Assembly: GCA_946699065.1 (NCBI GenBank)
Contig: CAMPDV010000063.1
Location: 945,210-1,009,209 of the forward strand
Direction: 5' to 3'
DNA: 64,000 nt
Origin: Loxodes magnus
Taxonomy: Eukaryota; Ciliophora; Karyorelictea; Loxodida; Loxodidae
Shown in pieces: positions 23,122-33,589 of the stretch. Numbering within the stretch: position 1 is the stretch's first letter; each line of letters begins with the position of its first letter. The position numbers were made by a program, and so were the translations under genes. Below the pieces are notes generated by a model, which was not told the DNA's origin, did no database searches, and was given only the letters and a program-made list of their open reading frames with translations.

Positions 23122-23961
23122 TTTTAGTTGACCTTTAAACAAAAATCAATACTCTAAATAGAATTAAACTCACAACCATTAAGTAGCCAAACTACCATCA
23201 CTAAATATGACACTATACTAATATATCTCTTAAACAACCTTCGCTAAAATCTTCCTATCACAATCATTTTATTCCATCGCCACTCTTTATTTCCTATTAA
23301 TTACTCTAGTATCAGATAAATGACACCTAGTAGTTTAAAAGCCCCATATATGTACATAAAATACCAGTAATAGCAAATTATCTCTCAATATTACCTTAAT
23401 TTACTATGAGTATACTAACTATGTTCTATATAGGTACCATGTATGAGAATTATTAAGATTATAGAACTTAGAAGTTTAAACTTCTTTTAATTACCTAAAT
23501 GCGTATTAATTGATACACTGCCTTATTATGCAAAATATTGTAGGCTTTTAATCTCAAGATGTGATATTTTATGCTTCTGTCAGTTCAGTGAAAATAGTCT
23601 GATATGAGGTGTTTTCGAGAGTGTTTTAGACTAGAAATAACAGAGAAGTGAGTGATTAGTGATAGAAAGTACTTTTTAGCGTAATAAAATGATTATTACT
23701 AGCAAATGAGAAAGGAGCGTGAAGGAAGGATATTTAATATACGATAATATCTTAGAAATGAGCAGAAGATCAATCAGCAACGAAATAAGTTAATTAATTT
23801 CTTCTAGTAATTGAAGTAAAAACTCATGGATAGTAAATGTATCTCAGCAACAAGAAATCCGTGAAAGTGACAGCTATAAAAAGATAATTTTGTACTTTAC
23901 TAATCTGGAATTTCATTATTTAGCTTTAATACTTTAATTTAAGTTATCATTCTATATTAAA
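23122..23961. other. Spacer, with an in-frame upstream extension of the next gene
   Basis: Mostly non-coding. From about 23760 the frame of the next gene is already open and includes QEIRESDSYKKI, similar to the small ORF at 3037. It could be a 5' extension, but the KKEG-rich ATG at 23962 looks like the better start. Confidence 0.35.
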
Positions 23962-24745
23962 ATGAAAAAAGAAGGAAAGAAAGGAGAAGCTAAAAAGGAA
24001 GAGTTTAAAAAGGGAGAAATTAAAAGAAAGACAGAAAATTTGAAGGAGAAAAACTAGAAAAATGATAAAAATTAGCTTCAAGAAGAAGAAATTAAAACTG
24101 AAAAATTGCCTAGAAATGTAAATTACTACTAACACTTAGTTGGAGGATCTATGACAACTGAAGCATCTTTAGCGTGGGTTCTTGATTTGAGAGCTAAGCA
24201 AATAGGAAAAAAAACATATCGCTCTCCAAGTGGCCCTCCTGGATGCTATAATAAGTGAACAGAAAGTATGCCTGAAACGGTTAGAGAGGGAACTGCCAAA
24301 AAGCTCTGGAAAACAACGGTAGATGTAGAATAGATGGGAAACTCAAATGAAGTAACTTTCTTTATATTAGATTATACATCTAACTCATCATAGGATTGGC
24401 TAAGTTGCAAATAAAAGTTAGGTTACTTTTGAATCTGGACTAAGGAAATACACCACTGAGCAGTCTCGATAAGCATGAAGTAGCGCTGCTAAAGTAGATA
24501 GAGGTGAATTTCCTACTTTCTTACCTCCATTAAGAGATATACATACTGCTAATAAGCAAAATCCAATAGAATTGGTGAAAACAGGAAGAGTTAAAATGGA
24601 AACTGCCTTTGTAGGGGAACACAAATCACTCCCAAAATACGATGACAAAAAATCGAACAAATAAACAAGCGTTTACAAGCATCTGTTTGGAAGTGACAAA
24701 TCAATATCAAATTTGAACAACTGGTACAGCAAATTGAGAACATGA
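23962..24745 (+). CDS. Unknown soluble protein with Lys/Glu-rich N-terminus
   Basis: Exons 23962-24416 and 24445-24745 around a 28-nt intron (GTTAGG..CTAAG); 251 residues, TGA 24743. The first 50 residues are almost pure Lys/Glu. The core has a distinctive Gly/Pro/Trp pattern: GGSMTTEASLAWVLDLRAKQ, YRSPSGPPGCYNKWTESMP and GEFPTFLPPLRDIHTANKQ. This resembles small conserved ciliary proteins, but no named family could be assigned. The intron is inferred from the frame change; its GTTAG donor is weaker than others here. TGA encodes the Trp in YNKWTE and RQAWSS. Confidence 0.68.
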
Positions 24746-24819
24746 GTTAACTATTTTATACTGAGATATTATTAATTCTTATATAGTGTAAATAAAAGGG
24801 AATATAATTAATATTTATA

Positions 24820-25687
24820 ATGCAATCTGAGATTATAAGCAACCTAAGCTAAACTTAACTCAAAGTCCTAGCTTTATTAAAAGATAATTTAGGTCCAGTT
24901 TGTGATCAGTTTGATGATTGAACTTTGGTTAAATTTCTCATAGCTCGATAGTGAAATTTGTAAAAAGCATTAGAAATGTTTGGTCAATATGTAAACTGAA
25001 GATTCGAGTATGATGTAGATTCGATATTTAAATACGAATTTATAGAGATTGACAGTCTTAAATAAATATATCCACATGGATATCATAAGACTGATAAGCT
25101 TGGAAGACCAATTCTTATCTAAGTTGTTGGATAGATAGATGTGACTTAGATATTTAATATAACTACATAAGAGAGATTGATGAGGTATTTCGTAAGAGAA
25201 TACGAAAGATGCATAGTTTAAAAATTCCCTGCTTGTAGTTAATTCTTTGGGAAATTTATCTCCTAACATTTTGTTATTATAGATCTCAATGGTATGTCAT
25301 TCATGTCTATTAAGCAAATAAATGATTTTCTGAACTTAACTTCGAATATAACTTAAAGATACTATCCTGAGATGCTAGCATAAATGTATATAGTAAATGC
25401 TCCTTTCTATTTTAAAGGACTATGGTCTATTTATAAGCTTTGGCTTGATGAAAAGACTAAATCCAAAATACATATATTAGGTGGCTATTACTAAGACCAA
25501 CTACTTTAAGAAGTAACATTTTAAAGCTTTTTACATATAGATTTCATAAGAAAACTTACCCATTTTTTTAGGAGGAAGTTGTTCATGCCCAGAAGGTTGT
25601 TTATCAACAAGTATAGGACCATGAAATTAGAAAGGGTTAAAGACTAATTATTTTGGAGATTTAGAGTAGCAGTAGTAGAGCTAGTGA
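24820..25687 (+). CDS. SEC14-like (CRAL-TRIO) lipid-binding protein
   Basis: 279 residues with one 28-nt intron at 25513-25540. The CRAL-TRIO N region (DDWTLVKFLIARQWNLQKALEMF) is followed by the lipid-binding domain (YPHGYHKTDKLGRPILIQVVG, VIIDLNGMSF, YYPEMLAQMYIVNAPFYFKGLW). The family hallmark after the intron is ENLPIFLGGSCSCPEGC, ending IGPWN. Sec14 proteins exchange phosphatidylinositol and other lipids between membranes. Removing the intron restores QEISQENLPIFLGG. The gene ends TAG TGA TGA; termination at the first TGA gives 279 residues, at the second 280. Confidence 0.93.
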
Positions 25688-25917
25688 TGAAACTTAATCT
25701 AAAATATCATTTGTTTGTTAAATATATTAGCATGATATAGGTATGACTTAGATACCATCCTTTCCTTTATTTCATACTATTTTACCGTAAAGTATTAAAG
25801 TCGTTTGAATATTGTAAACTGATATAGTAGCTATTGTTAAATTGCCTTTCTAACTTTTTATAACTAAACCTTCTTTAATTTTTTCTATTTTATAGACAAA
25901 AAAATCAATTCATAAAA

Positions 25918-27243
25918 ATGAACTTCTATCTTACCAAACAGCTTAGCATGATGAGGTTTTTCTCACAAGTAAAATAATTTATGCAAGTTCAAAATGACTA
26001 GATTGCGTACCCCAAACTGATTTAGTTATTGTCGTAGATTAGAAGATCTACTAGACAGGAATTGACAGATAAGAAGTAATTAGGAACGAATATAATTACC
26101 CAGCTTACATAGTACCATACCATTCAATAGATGACTAGCAAGGAGTTTATCATCTTGATTAATGTGCTAAGTTGAATTAGGGTAGAAAAGGAAGAACTTA
26201 CAACTTTACTTCCAGGTTTGAAGATCAAGATACTTGAAGTGTATGACTCGCTAGATGCATAAAGTTTGCTAAGAGTGCTATTAGAAATGAGCGAAAGCAG
26301 ATTTATAGAAAAGGAGATAGTAAAAGATATCTTCGATAAAAAGTTCGATTTTATTATAAGTTAGAGCACTATAAAGGAGATTAAAGTGCTGTCTCACCTA
26401 ATGAGTTCGTTATAGATACAGGATCAAAAGATGATTAGCCAGCTCGTTGAAAAAGCTGAATAGTAAATTGATCAGATTAACGCTGAAAATATTTGAAAAT
26501 TCTGCTTTAACTTCAGTCAAATTCCACATATCCCTCCTACATTTTATGAATCTCTCAAAAATAAGATTTATTAGTTACGTGACTAGTTAAAAATAAAAGA
26601 TTGAGCAAGAATTTTGAACTCATTAGTTAAAAGCTGTAACATAACTTCATTGATAAGCCAATGTGAAAAAGAAATAATTGAAAGAATTAATAGCAAGAAA
26701 GCAACTCCTATCGACATCTCTGAAATTTTGAATGCTTATATGTTGTCTGAATACTATAATACTGAGATATTTAAGATCGTATAGAAAATAGTCATTAAAG
26801 ATCCTTGTGTATATATTGGAAAAGAAGTCAGCATTGCCATGATTTTGCATGCAATTGTAAAATCAAATCAAGATTCAAGAGAATTATTTAGCTGCCTTGA
26901 AAAATTGGTTTAGGAGCCTAAATTTTATCCAAAGACTCATCCTAGTTTATCTATATTCTTACTGAGTTTGATTAGAAATAAGCACTCAAAAATCTTACAA
27001 GACAGCGCTAAGGCTAAAATATTGGAAGTTAAGAGTGAAATAAAGTAACTGCATGTAGAGAAGATAATTGACGGCATGATCTAGCTAGAGATTCTTGATG
27101 ACTAGTTCTGAGAATAATTTAAAGATAAATTCTACGAACTCGAAAACTAGCAAAGACTCTTTTTGTATAGAAAACATATTAATTTCTTTAAGGAGAAAGG
27201 AATTGATATTGTATAGGAGGAAGAAAAGGTAAAATAGTCTTGA
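25918..27243 (+). CDS. Probable mitochondrial helical-repeat protein
   Basis: 441 residues, ATG 25918, TGA 27241, no introns. The N-terminus (MNFYLTKQLSMMRFFSQVKQ) has the basic/hydrophobic look of a mitochondrial targeting peptide. The rest is alpha-helical with repeated LL/I spacing (SLLRVLLEMSESRFIEKEIV, ILNAYMLSEYYNTEIFKIVQ), reminiscent of FASTK/OPR-type organellar RNA-binding repeats. No RAP domain is visible at the end, so that is a guess. The C-terminus is charged (KVKQS). It follows the SEC14 gene on the same strand. Confidence 0.72.
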
Positions 27244-27311
27244 AACAATTTACTTTTAAATTATAATTAATAAATAAAATCATTTTCAATAACAGGCTAG
27301 TTAATTATGCC

Positions 27312-28737
27312 TCAACTTTTGAAAATTATTATCTACTCTTCACCTAGAAACGCGTTTTGAAGCTTCAAATCTGATTACAGCGAGAAATTTCCAGGTCAGT
27401 AATTCGAAGCTTCTATTTCACTTGGAAGTAGATCAGTTCTTTTAAACGCTTCGGCCACTAGTTCACTACAAAAATATCCTTGTTTAGTTTTAACTTTTTA
27501 CTACTAAAACTTTGAGGTCAATTTCCTTCAAATTTTGGAGGTATCGAAATGATAATTTTTTCCAAGTACTTCAAAAATAAACGACTCAATTGCTTTTAAA
27601 AAATGAGTTGATCTTTTCATATGTAAATGTCTATATGCTAGTACATTGTACAGTTAGTATCAGTCGTTCTATTTGAATTTATTTCATGCCAACATGCTCA
27701 CTCCCTATATATGCTTAAAAATATCTTACATTTACTTCTGTTGCCTCTAAGAAACTTACAGCTCCACTTTTATATTTCAGAATCAACCCCACATGGTCAT
27801 AAAGGCTTCTAGTAAAGGATCTTTGTATTTTAGCTGTCACATTTTTCCCTTAGAAGAGTAAAATATCTCCTGTTTCCGCTTAGCATAGAAATTGAGCTTC
27901 AGAAATATAATTTTTTTTCCAAAACTTAGGATCTTCTAGTTATAAGCATGTTAGACTCTAATTACCTCCACTGCTAGAATTTATATGTATCTAGATACAC
28001 TTTGTTCACTCAATGAAGCTTGTATGACTAGGAGCCTCAATTAAGAAGGAAGCCTTAAAATTAAGATTTATTAGCTCTATTTATTTTGTGTTTTGCAATT
28101 CTTAAGTTTTGACTATAAAAGTTACTAAGTCAAAATTAAAAACTCCTTTAGGAATTTTATCCGTACGGTTAGCATAGAAGCAGAGTTTCTTATCCTTTAG
28201 CACAAAGTACCTAGTCTTCTATTTATTTTTATTCTTTTGTGATTAAATTTTTAATCATCCTTCGATTTATGGTAATTGAAATTCATTGTCATAAAGGTTT
28301 TGGACTATGTGACTATTTTCTTATTATTTTACTTGAAGTTTCTAAGAAATCTGATAATCAGACTAATCTATAGGAAAGCAGACTAGTGACTAAGATTATT
28401 TAAAATGCTTCTACATTTTATTTTCAAGTTGAAACTCCATTGGATTAGCATTCTGACTCTAGATTTTTGGATTTCTTTACATCTTATCCTTGTTAATCTT
28501 TCCACGAGGCTCTTTAATCAGTGACTCTTTGATCCTATTAGGCTTATTAGCATCTTCCTATATGTTTCACTAAGTTTTGGCTGGATTGTTGATACTGCTC
28601 TAACTAAACTCTTCATTCAAATTAGGATCAAGATGAATATTCTTAGTGGCAGAAAGGTTTTTGGTATAAGGTGAAAGCTTTTAGACAAAAACATCATCAA
28701 AATCGATTTAAAGTAGCTAGCTTTAGACTTTTTGCAT
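27312..28737 (-). CDS. PH domain plus permuted papain-fold (YiiX/DUF830-type) protein
   Basis: 464 residues with one 31-nt intron (27705-27735); ATG 28737, TGA 27314. After about 155 polar residues comes a PH domain (EGWLKIQSQ, RYFVLKDKKLCFYAN, IEWTKCIQIHI; about 157-255), likely binding phosphoinositides. The C-terminal half has the circularly permuted NlpC/P60 order: GDILLFQGKNVTAKIQ, catalytic-type His in YDHVGLIL, FLEATEGVSMLAW, NVLAYRHL, and catalytic-type Cys in YFCSELVAEAF, then YWPGNF. The fold includes cysteine peptidases, amidases and lipid acyltransferases. Splicing the intron is what restores EATEGVSM. The Alba gene lies 58 bp upstream on the same strand. Confidence 0.9.
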
Positions 28738-28795
28738 TATTATTATAAAATTTTGGTTAAAAAATTTTTAAAAAAAGTTTAGCTTGAAGGAAGGA

Positions 28796-29173
28796 TCACT
28801 ACTATGGAGGGAGTAGGTTTTCAAATTTGGCAGTCTCTTCATACTTGGTGAAAAGACCTTCAAAATCTTTACTTCTCGTCAAAGTCACTATCAACTTAGC
28901 TTTCTTGGCTATTCTATTGTCTTGTGTCTTCAAATCAATGGTCAGTGTCTCAATCTTTTGAATTTGAACATAGCCAAAACGTTATAAAGCTTCAGCTATC
29001 TAAATCACATTTGTCATAGCATCACCAAGTCCGTGGAGTTAGAGAGTTTCTTACTCACGCAGGCGGTTCTTAATTTAGTAGATATATTACTTATTACTAC
29101 GTCTTACTGAAATATAGAATGTCTTGGGATCAATTGGAACCGCTGTCTGTCCTTTAGTCTAACTTTCTGCCAT
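28796..29173 (-). CDS. Alba-domain nucleic-acid-binding protein
   Basis: 125 residues, ATG 29173, TGA 28798. It is a single Alba fold: FYISVRRSNKQYIYQIKNRL, then LHGLGDAMTNVIQIAEALQR, then FGYVQIQKIETLTIDL, and a basic strand (RIAKKAKLIVTLTRS). Alba proteins bind RNA or DNA; eukaryotic short forms resemble the Rpp20/Rpp25 subunits of RNase P/MRP or act in translation control. The loop normally holding a conserved Lys/Gly reads LHGLGDAM. No RGG tail is present. Confidence 0.88.
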
Positions 29174-29515
29174 GTTTTGACTTTTATTTAATAATTGATT
29201 ATTTAAGTTAACAATAGAATTAATTAGTATGAAGTCTAAGGTCTAAATTAATTTAACTGAAATATTATCATCTCATTATACTCAACTACATCACTATGCT
29301 ACTTCAAGCTTCTCTATATATAAATAGAATTGACTGACTATACTAATACTTGGTCATTATCACTGACTTAATACCTTCAGTTTATGTATTTATTATCACT
29401 TATGTTCATTTCAATTTTTATGTTGCCACTATAGCTTTAATATAAATCACAATTATGAGCTCATTTTATTCCGTTAATTTTAGCTAATTTACTCTTTAAT
29501 TAAGCTTAAAGAAAT

Positions 29516-29896
29516 ATGTCAAGTCCTATCTATCAAGTCAGTAGTAAAAATGATAAAAAGGCTATTTATTTAAATCAGTCTGATGACTAAGAATGGAAAA
29601 TAGCTATAGCATATGAAAACCCTCAGCATTATAGTTATATTAAGGCTAGGAAGCTAAGATTGAAAGTAGTAAGTAAGTGATGTATAGTATAACCATCTAC
29701 TCTGTCAGTTAATCTAAAGAATTCTTTATTTTAAGACTCTTTATAGATGATAACTGGAAAGTCTATTAATATAGCAAGCATAAAATCCTTTATCTATTCA
29801 ATTGAGGAAGTTAATTTTAATATTGACATGTTATTTGCATTATTATATCAGATGATATTTAGCTCATTTAAACCCTATTTGATCATACTCCAATGA
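29516..29896 (+). CDS. Hypothetical protein
   Basis: 126 residues, ATG 29516, TGA 29894. The N-terminus is polar (MSSPIYQVSSKNDKKAIYLNQ), followed by a mixed helix/strand region (EWKIAIAYENPQHYSYIKAR, SIASIKSFIYSIEEVNFNID) ending in a hydrophobic helix. One TGA is read as Trp (SKWCIV). A GTAAGT..TAG stretch near 29672 could be spliced but would break the better-looking frame. Not recognised. Confidence 0.5.
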
Positions 29897-30111
29897 ATAA
29901 TGTTAACAATTGTTTAAAATTTTCCTCGTTTCTTAGCTTTTAAGGAGTATTCTAGTCTAACTTAACTATGCCTTTCAAAAATTTGGATAGTTAAGGTAAC
30001 TATACCTTATATCTTTTCCCTTATATAGCTTCACTACTTTTCAAAATATTCCTTTACTTATAATCTTTCATGCCTTGAATAATACTCCTAAGGATTAAGC
30101 TTTTAATCACC

Positions 30112-30495
30112 ATGGATCTTTATAAGCAACAAGAGAATAATTAAGAGCTATAATAGTTCTATAATAGGAAACGTAAAATAGAGAAATGAATACTAAGACT
30201 AGTCCTTTAAGTTGCTCAAAAGGAATACTCTAAGTTTTATTAAGGAGCTTTAGTTAGTAATATTCAAAATATTATAGGAGGTTCTATATAATGGTTCATA
30301 ATTGCTAGTTTAAATTACTTAAAGGGGAATTACTTTAGAATGTAGAGATCTGTTATAAACGTAGTGGATATTTAAAAATTTATAATATTGAAATGAAAAC
30401 TTCAACTATAAGCTGAATATAGTTCGCTAGTATAACGTTAAATGCTTATGAATATATGGTTTTATCAATACTTAATAGTCTGATATTTTTAATGA
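30112..30495 (+). CDS. Hypothetical protein
   Basis: 127 residues from ATG 30112, Gln-rich N-terminus (MDLYKQQENNQELQQF) and a hydrophobic centre (GGSIQWFIIASLNYL). The first of two possible stops is at 30481, the second at 30493. Not recognised. Confidence 0.4.
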
Positions 30496-30995
30496 CTAAA
30501 TCTAGTTCAAAATGCTAAAAGCATCAAGTAAGCAGACATTCTAGCCCCATTTTCTCAGACATTTATTATTGAATTTTTTTTCTTAAAAATAGTTAAATTC
30601 TAACAGATACTAATTGTTAGCTACGAGCATCTAGATTCAAAATATTTACACTGCTCTATTCAAGATTTTATTTATCTAGCATGAATTTTACAGTAACGTA
30701 ACAGTTATTTCATCAGAGTAGTCATTTATCATATAGCCAATATAAGAACAGCAATGTTGCTAAGTATTTAGTTAGTTAATTTAATTAATACATAGAACTG
30801 CATCTCCACGCTTCTAATACTCACCTAACTCTTTTTACTTTCACTGTCTTAAGAATGATAAATCCCCTTAGCATATCATTATTCTATTTAAGCATCCATA
30901 GCATGAAAAGTATAGTTTGATTACGTTCTGTACGTGTAAGAATTTTCCTTAGATGATTTATGAGTATTTAAAAAATAAAGGATTAAGTTAATAAA

Positions 30996-33089
30996 ATGTA
31001 AAGAGAAGGAATCTTACACTAATACCAAAATATATTTAAAGGGTATAAATAGAAATACATCGTTCTCCACAATGATATGCTCTTCATTAGTAGCTCATAG
31101 GGAGAAAGGCCTGAGAAATAAATACACTTATTAACCTGCTAAATTAGAGAACATATCTCAAACCCTGAGTTGCTTTCTATTGTAATTGGTAGCGAGGAGT
31201 TAAAATTTAAGTCTAATACAGCTTAGGAAATGCAGGAGTGGAAGAAGACTTTGGTGGCAGCTATAAAGTAGTTGCAAATAGCTAAGAAGATATCGAAGAG
31301 CTTGGAGGAAACTATCTATAACTTAAACTACGTAGAGACTAATAACGCTAAGTATAAAATTAGAAACTTGAAGTTGAAAGATGTTTAGAAGGAAAGTGAT
31401 CACTAGGTTTAACTGCAAATTTAGTCTATTTGGGAGGTTAAGGCTAAAATGGATGAAGCTATCTGCAATTTAGAGCCATAAGAATTTAAAGGTAAAAACA
31501 TGGCTTAGCTTTTCTAGGAAATATAGAGAATTTAGCAAATAAGCGATGATATGAAGTTCAAATTCACAGATTCGGTGAACTAGCTACAAAGACTCTAAAA
31601 TTTCAGAGAGCAAACCTAAAGATTGTCAGAAATTAACTAAATAAAGCATTCCATTCAGATAAAAAGACAATCATTAGGATTTCATAGGAAAAGTGCAGAA
31701 ACCGATTTTTAGTAATCACAGCCTTTATAATAATTGCAAAGCTAGAAATAAAAGTGCATAAGTGTTGTAACAGGAACTTCAAACTATGCAGATGCTTTAG
31801 AAACTATGATTGGATGTAATTCGTAGACCTAGTAAAACTGGTTCGTACGTAGAGACTCATTGCCAGCAACTAGATAACCTATTGCTCCAAATATATGAGA
31901 AAACCTAAAAGGAAGCTTTGCAACGAGTGATTTTGTCAGCATTAATATACCAATATACCTTAAAGAGCCAATAAGCTTTTTATAGAAGTTTGCTGAAGAC
32001 TTAGAATATTCAGAACTACTAGACAATGCAAGTTAAGAATAAACAGAACAACTAAGACTAGCTTATGTAGCCGCTTTTGCATGCTCTTTATACTGTAACA
32101 CCAAAGGTAGATGTCTTAAACCTTTCTAGCCAGTATTAGGAGAAACATTCGAATTAGTACATCCAAAATTCAAATGTATTGTCGAATAAGTATCTCCAAA
32201 CGAAATGGCTTTACAGTCCGAAAACTAAAACTTTGAGTATGACGGAAATCTATAGATACTGACTAAACTAAATGCAATGAGTTTGTAAATTATTCCTAAA
32301 GGCGATAGAAGAGTATTCCTAAAAAAATTTGGTGAGACCTATCAATTTTAACCAATCATAACTGAAATGAGAAACACCTCATCAGGATAGCTTTAAATAG
32401 AGCATCACGGAGTTTGTAATATTGTCTGCTCAAATAAATGATCTGCTTGGTTAAGATTCTACTAGCAAAAGCTAACTGAGGCTGAACCAAATTTTTAAGT
32501 AGATGGAGGAATAATGAATCCTTAGGGTTCTACTATAGGCTTGTTGAATGGTAGATGAGACTCCTTCTTAAACTATAACGGGTTTATTGACAACTTTGAT
32601 TTACTACTTTGGAGTTCAAATGAACTACCTCAAAATTGGGATGTCAATTTTAGATTTGGATTTTACACATTAAACCTCAACTACATTGACTCTGAAATTC
32701 AACAAAAACTTCCTTCAACAGATTCAAGATTAAGAAAAGATATAAGGTATCTGGAAGAAGGAAACATGGAAAAAGCCACTCAAGAGAACTAGAAGATATA
32801 GGATAAAAGCAAGCTTAAAATAATGCAACAAGGCTAGAATTTCAGTCCAAAATGGTTTAAAAAAGGCAAAAATAATTGGGATTATAAAGGGCAATACTGG
32901 GAAAAGAGATAGCAAGGATGGAACGATAGGTTCGAATTCTTTACTTAAGCTTTTAATTATTTAATAGAAAAAATAGATTTTTAATATAAACTATCAAAGG
33001 AAGATAATTTTATACATCATCTATCAATCAAGCAATGCTTGTATAATATAAAGTATAAAAGGAACATTGAAAAAGAGTCACAGTAGTGA
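30996..33089 (+). CDS. OSBP-related protein (PH + ORD)
   Basis: 697 codons in one frame, ATG 30996, TGA 33087. The PH domain is N-terminal (MQREGILHQYQNIFKGYKQ, YIVLHNDMLFISSS, MQEWKKTLVAAIK), followed by a Gln-rich coiled region and the ORD lipid-transfer domain: SLPATRQPIAPNIWENLKGS, SINIPIYLKEPISFLQKFAE, CNTKGRCLKPFQPVLGETFEL, and WNDRFEFFTQAF. These proteins move sterol or phosphatidylserine, usually against PI4P. The normally invariant EQVSHHPP reads EQVSPNEMA, removing the two histidines that bind PI4P. No FFAT motif was identified. The domain's usual end coincides with a TAA about 110 nt before the TGA. Confidence 0.92.
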
Positions 33090-33589
33090 TATTAATATGG
33101 TATTCTTCTATATCTTACATTGGAAGTTTGAGGACAATAAATTTTGAATAGCATGCTTGATCCAACTACTAATATAAATCATTGCTTAGAAAACATTTGA
33201 ATATAAATGCTCAAGAAGATTTATTGCTCTATATATCCTTTAGTAAATGGTATTACTTCTTTAAAAAAGTATATTAGGTGAAGGCTAATGAAAGCACAGA
33301 AAGAAACAGTACAGATTAAAATGCTCACACGAAAAGGTGTGAAAAGTTAATCGTATAATTCGATTGATTAAAGCTAAGGGAATAAGATCAAATTTTTATA
33401 ATTAGCAGATGTTAATTGAAAAGGGTTAGATATAGGTTTAAGCTTCTATAGAAGATTTAACTCAATTTGATAAAAATTTAACAATATAATATTTAAATTT
33501 TTCAAGTTAACAAATGAATTTTGCATATTGAAGGAGTAGTTATAATTGAACTTGAAGATAAATAAACAAAGAAATAAATTAAAAGTGTC
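33090..33589. other. Spacer between convergent genes
   Basis: No supported gene; AT-rich. Confidence 0.5.

Noticed and set aside
24104-24136. GTAAATTACTACTAACACTTAG as a 22-nt intron in the 23.96 kb gene
   Set aside because: Removing it breaks the otherwise continuous frame between the Lys/Glu-rich N-terminus and the GGSMTTEASLAW core.
27640-27720. A TGATACTAAC followed by TACTAG on the minus strand, resembling the 76-82 nt intron family
   Set aside because: The sequence encodes conserved residues of the papain-fold protein (NDWYQLYNVLAYRHL) once the nearby 31-nt intron is removed, so it is coding.
32730-32915. Minus-strand ORF with apparent membrane helices
   Set aside because: Antisense of the OSBP-related protein C-terminus.
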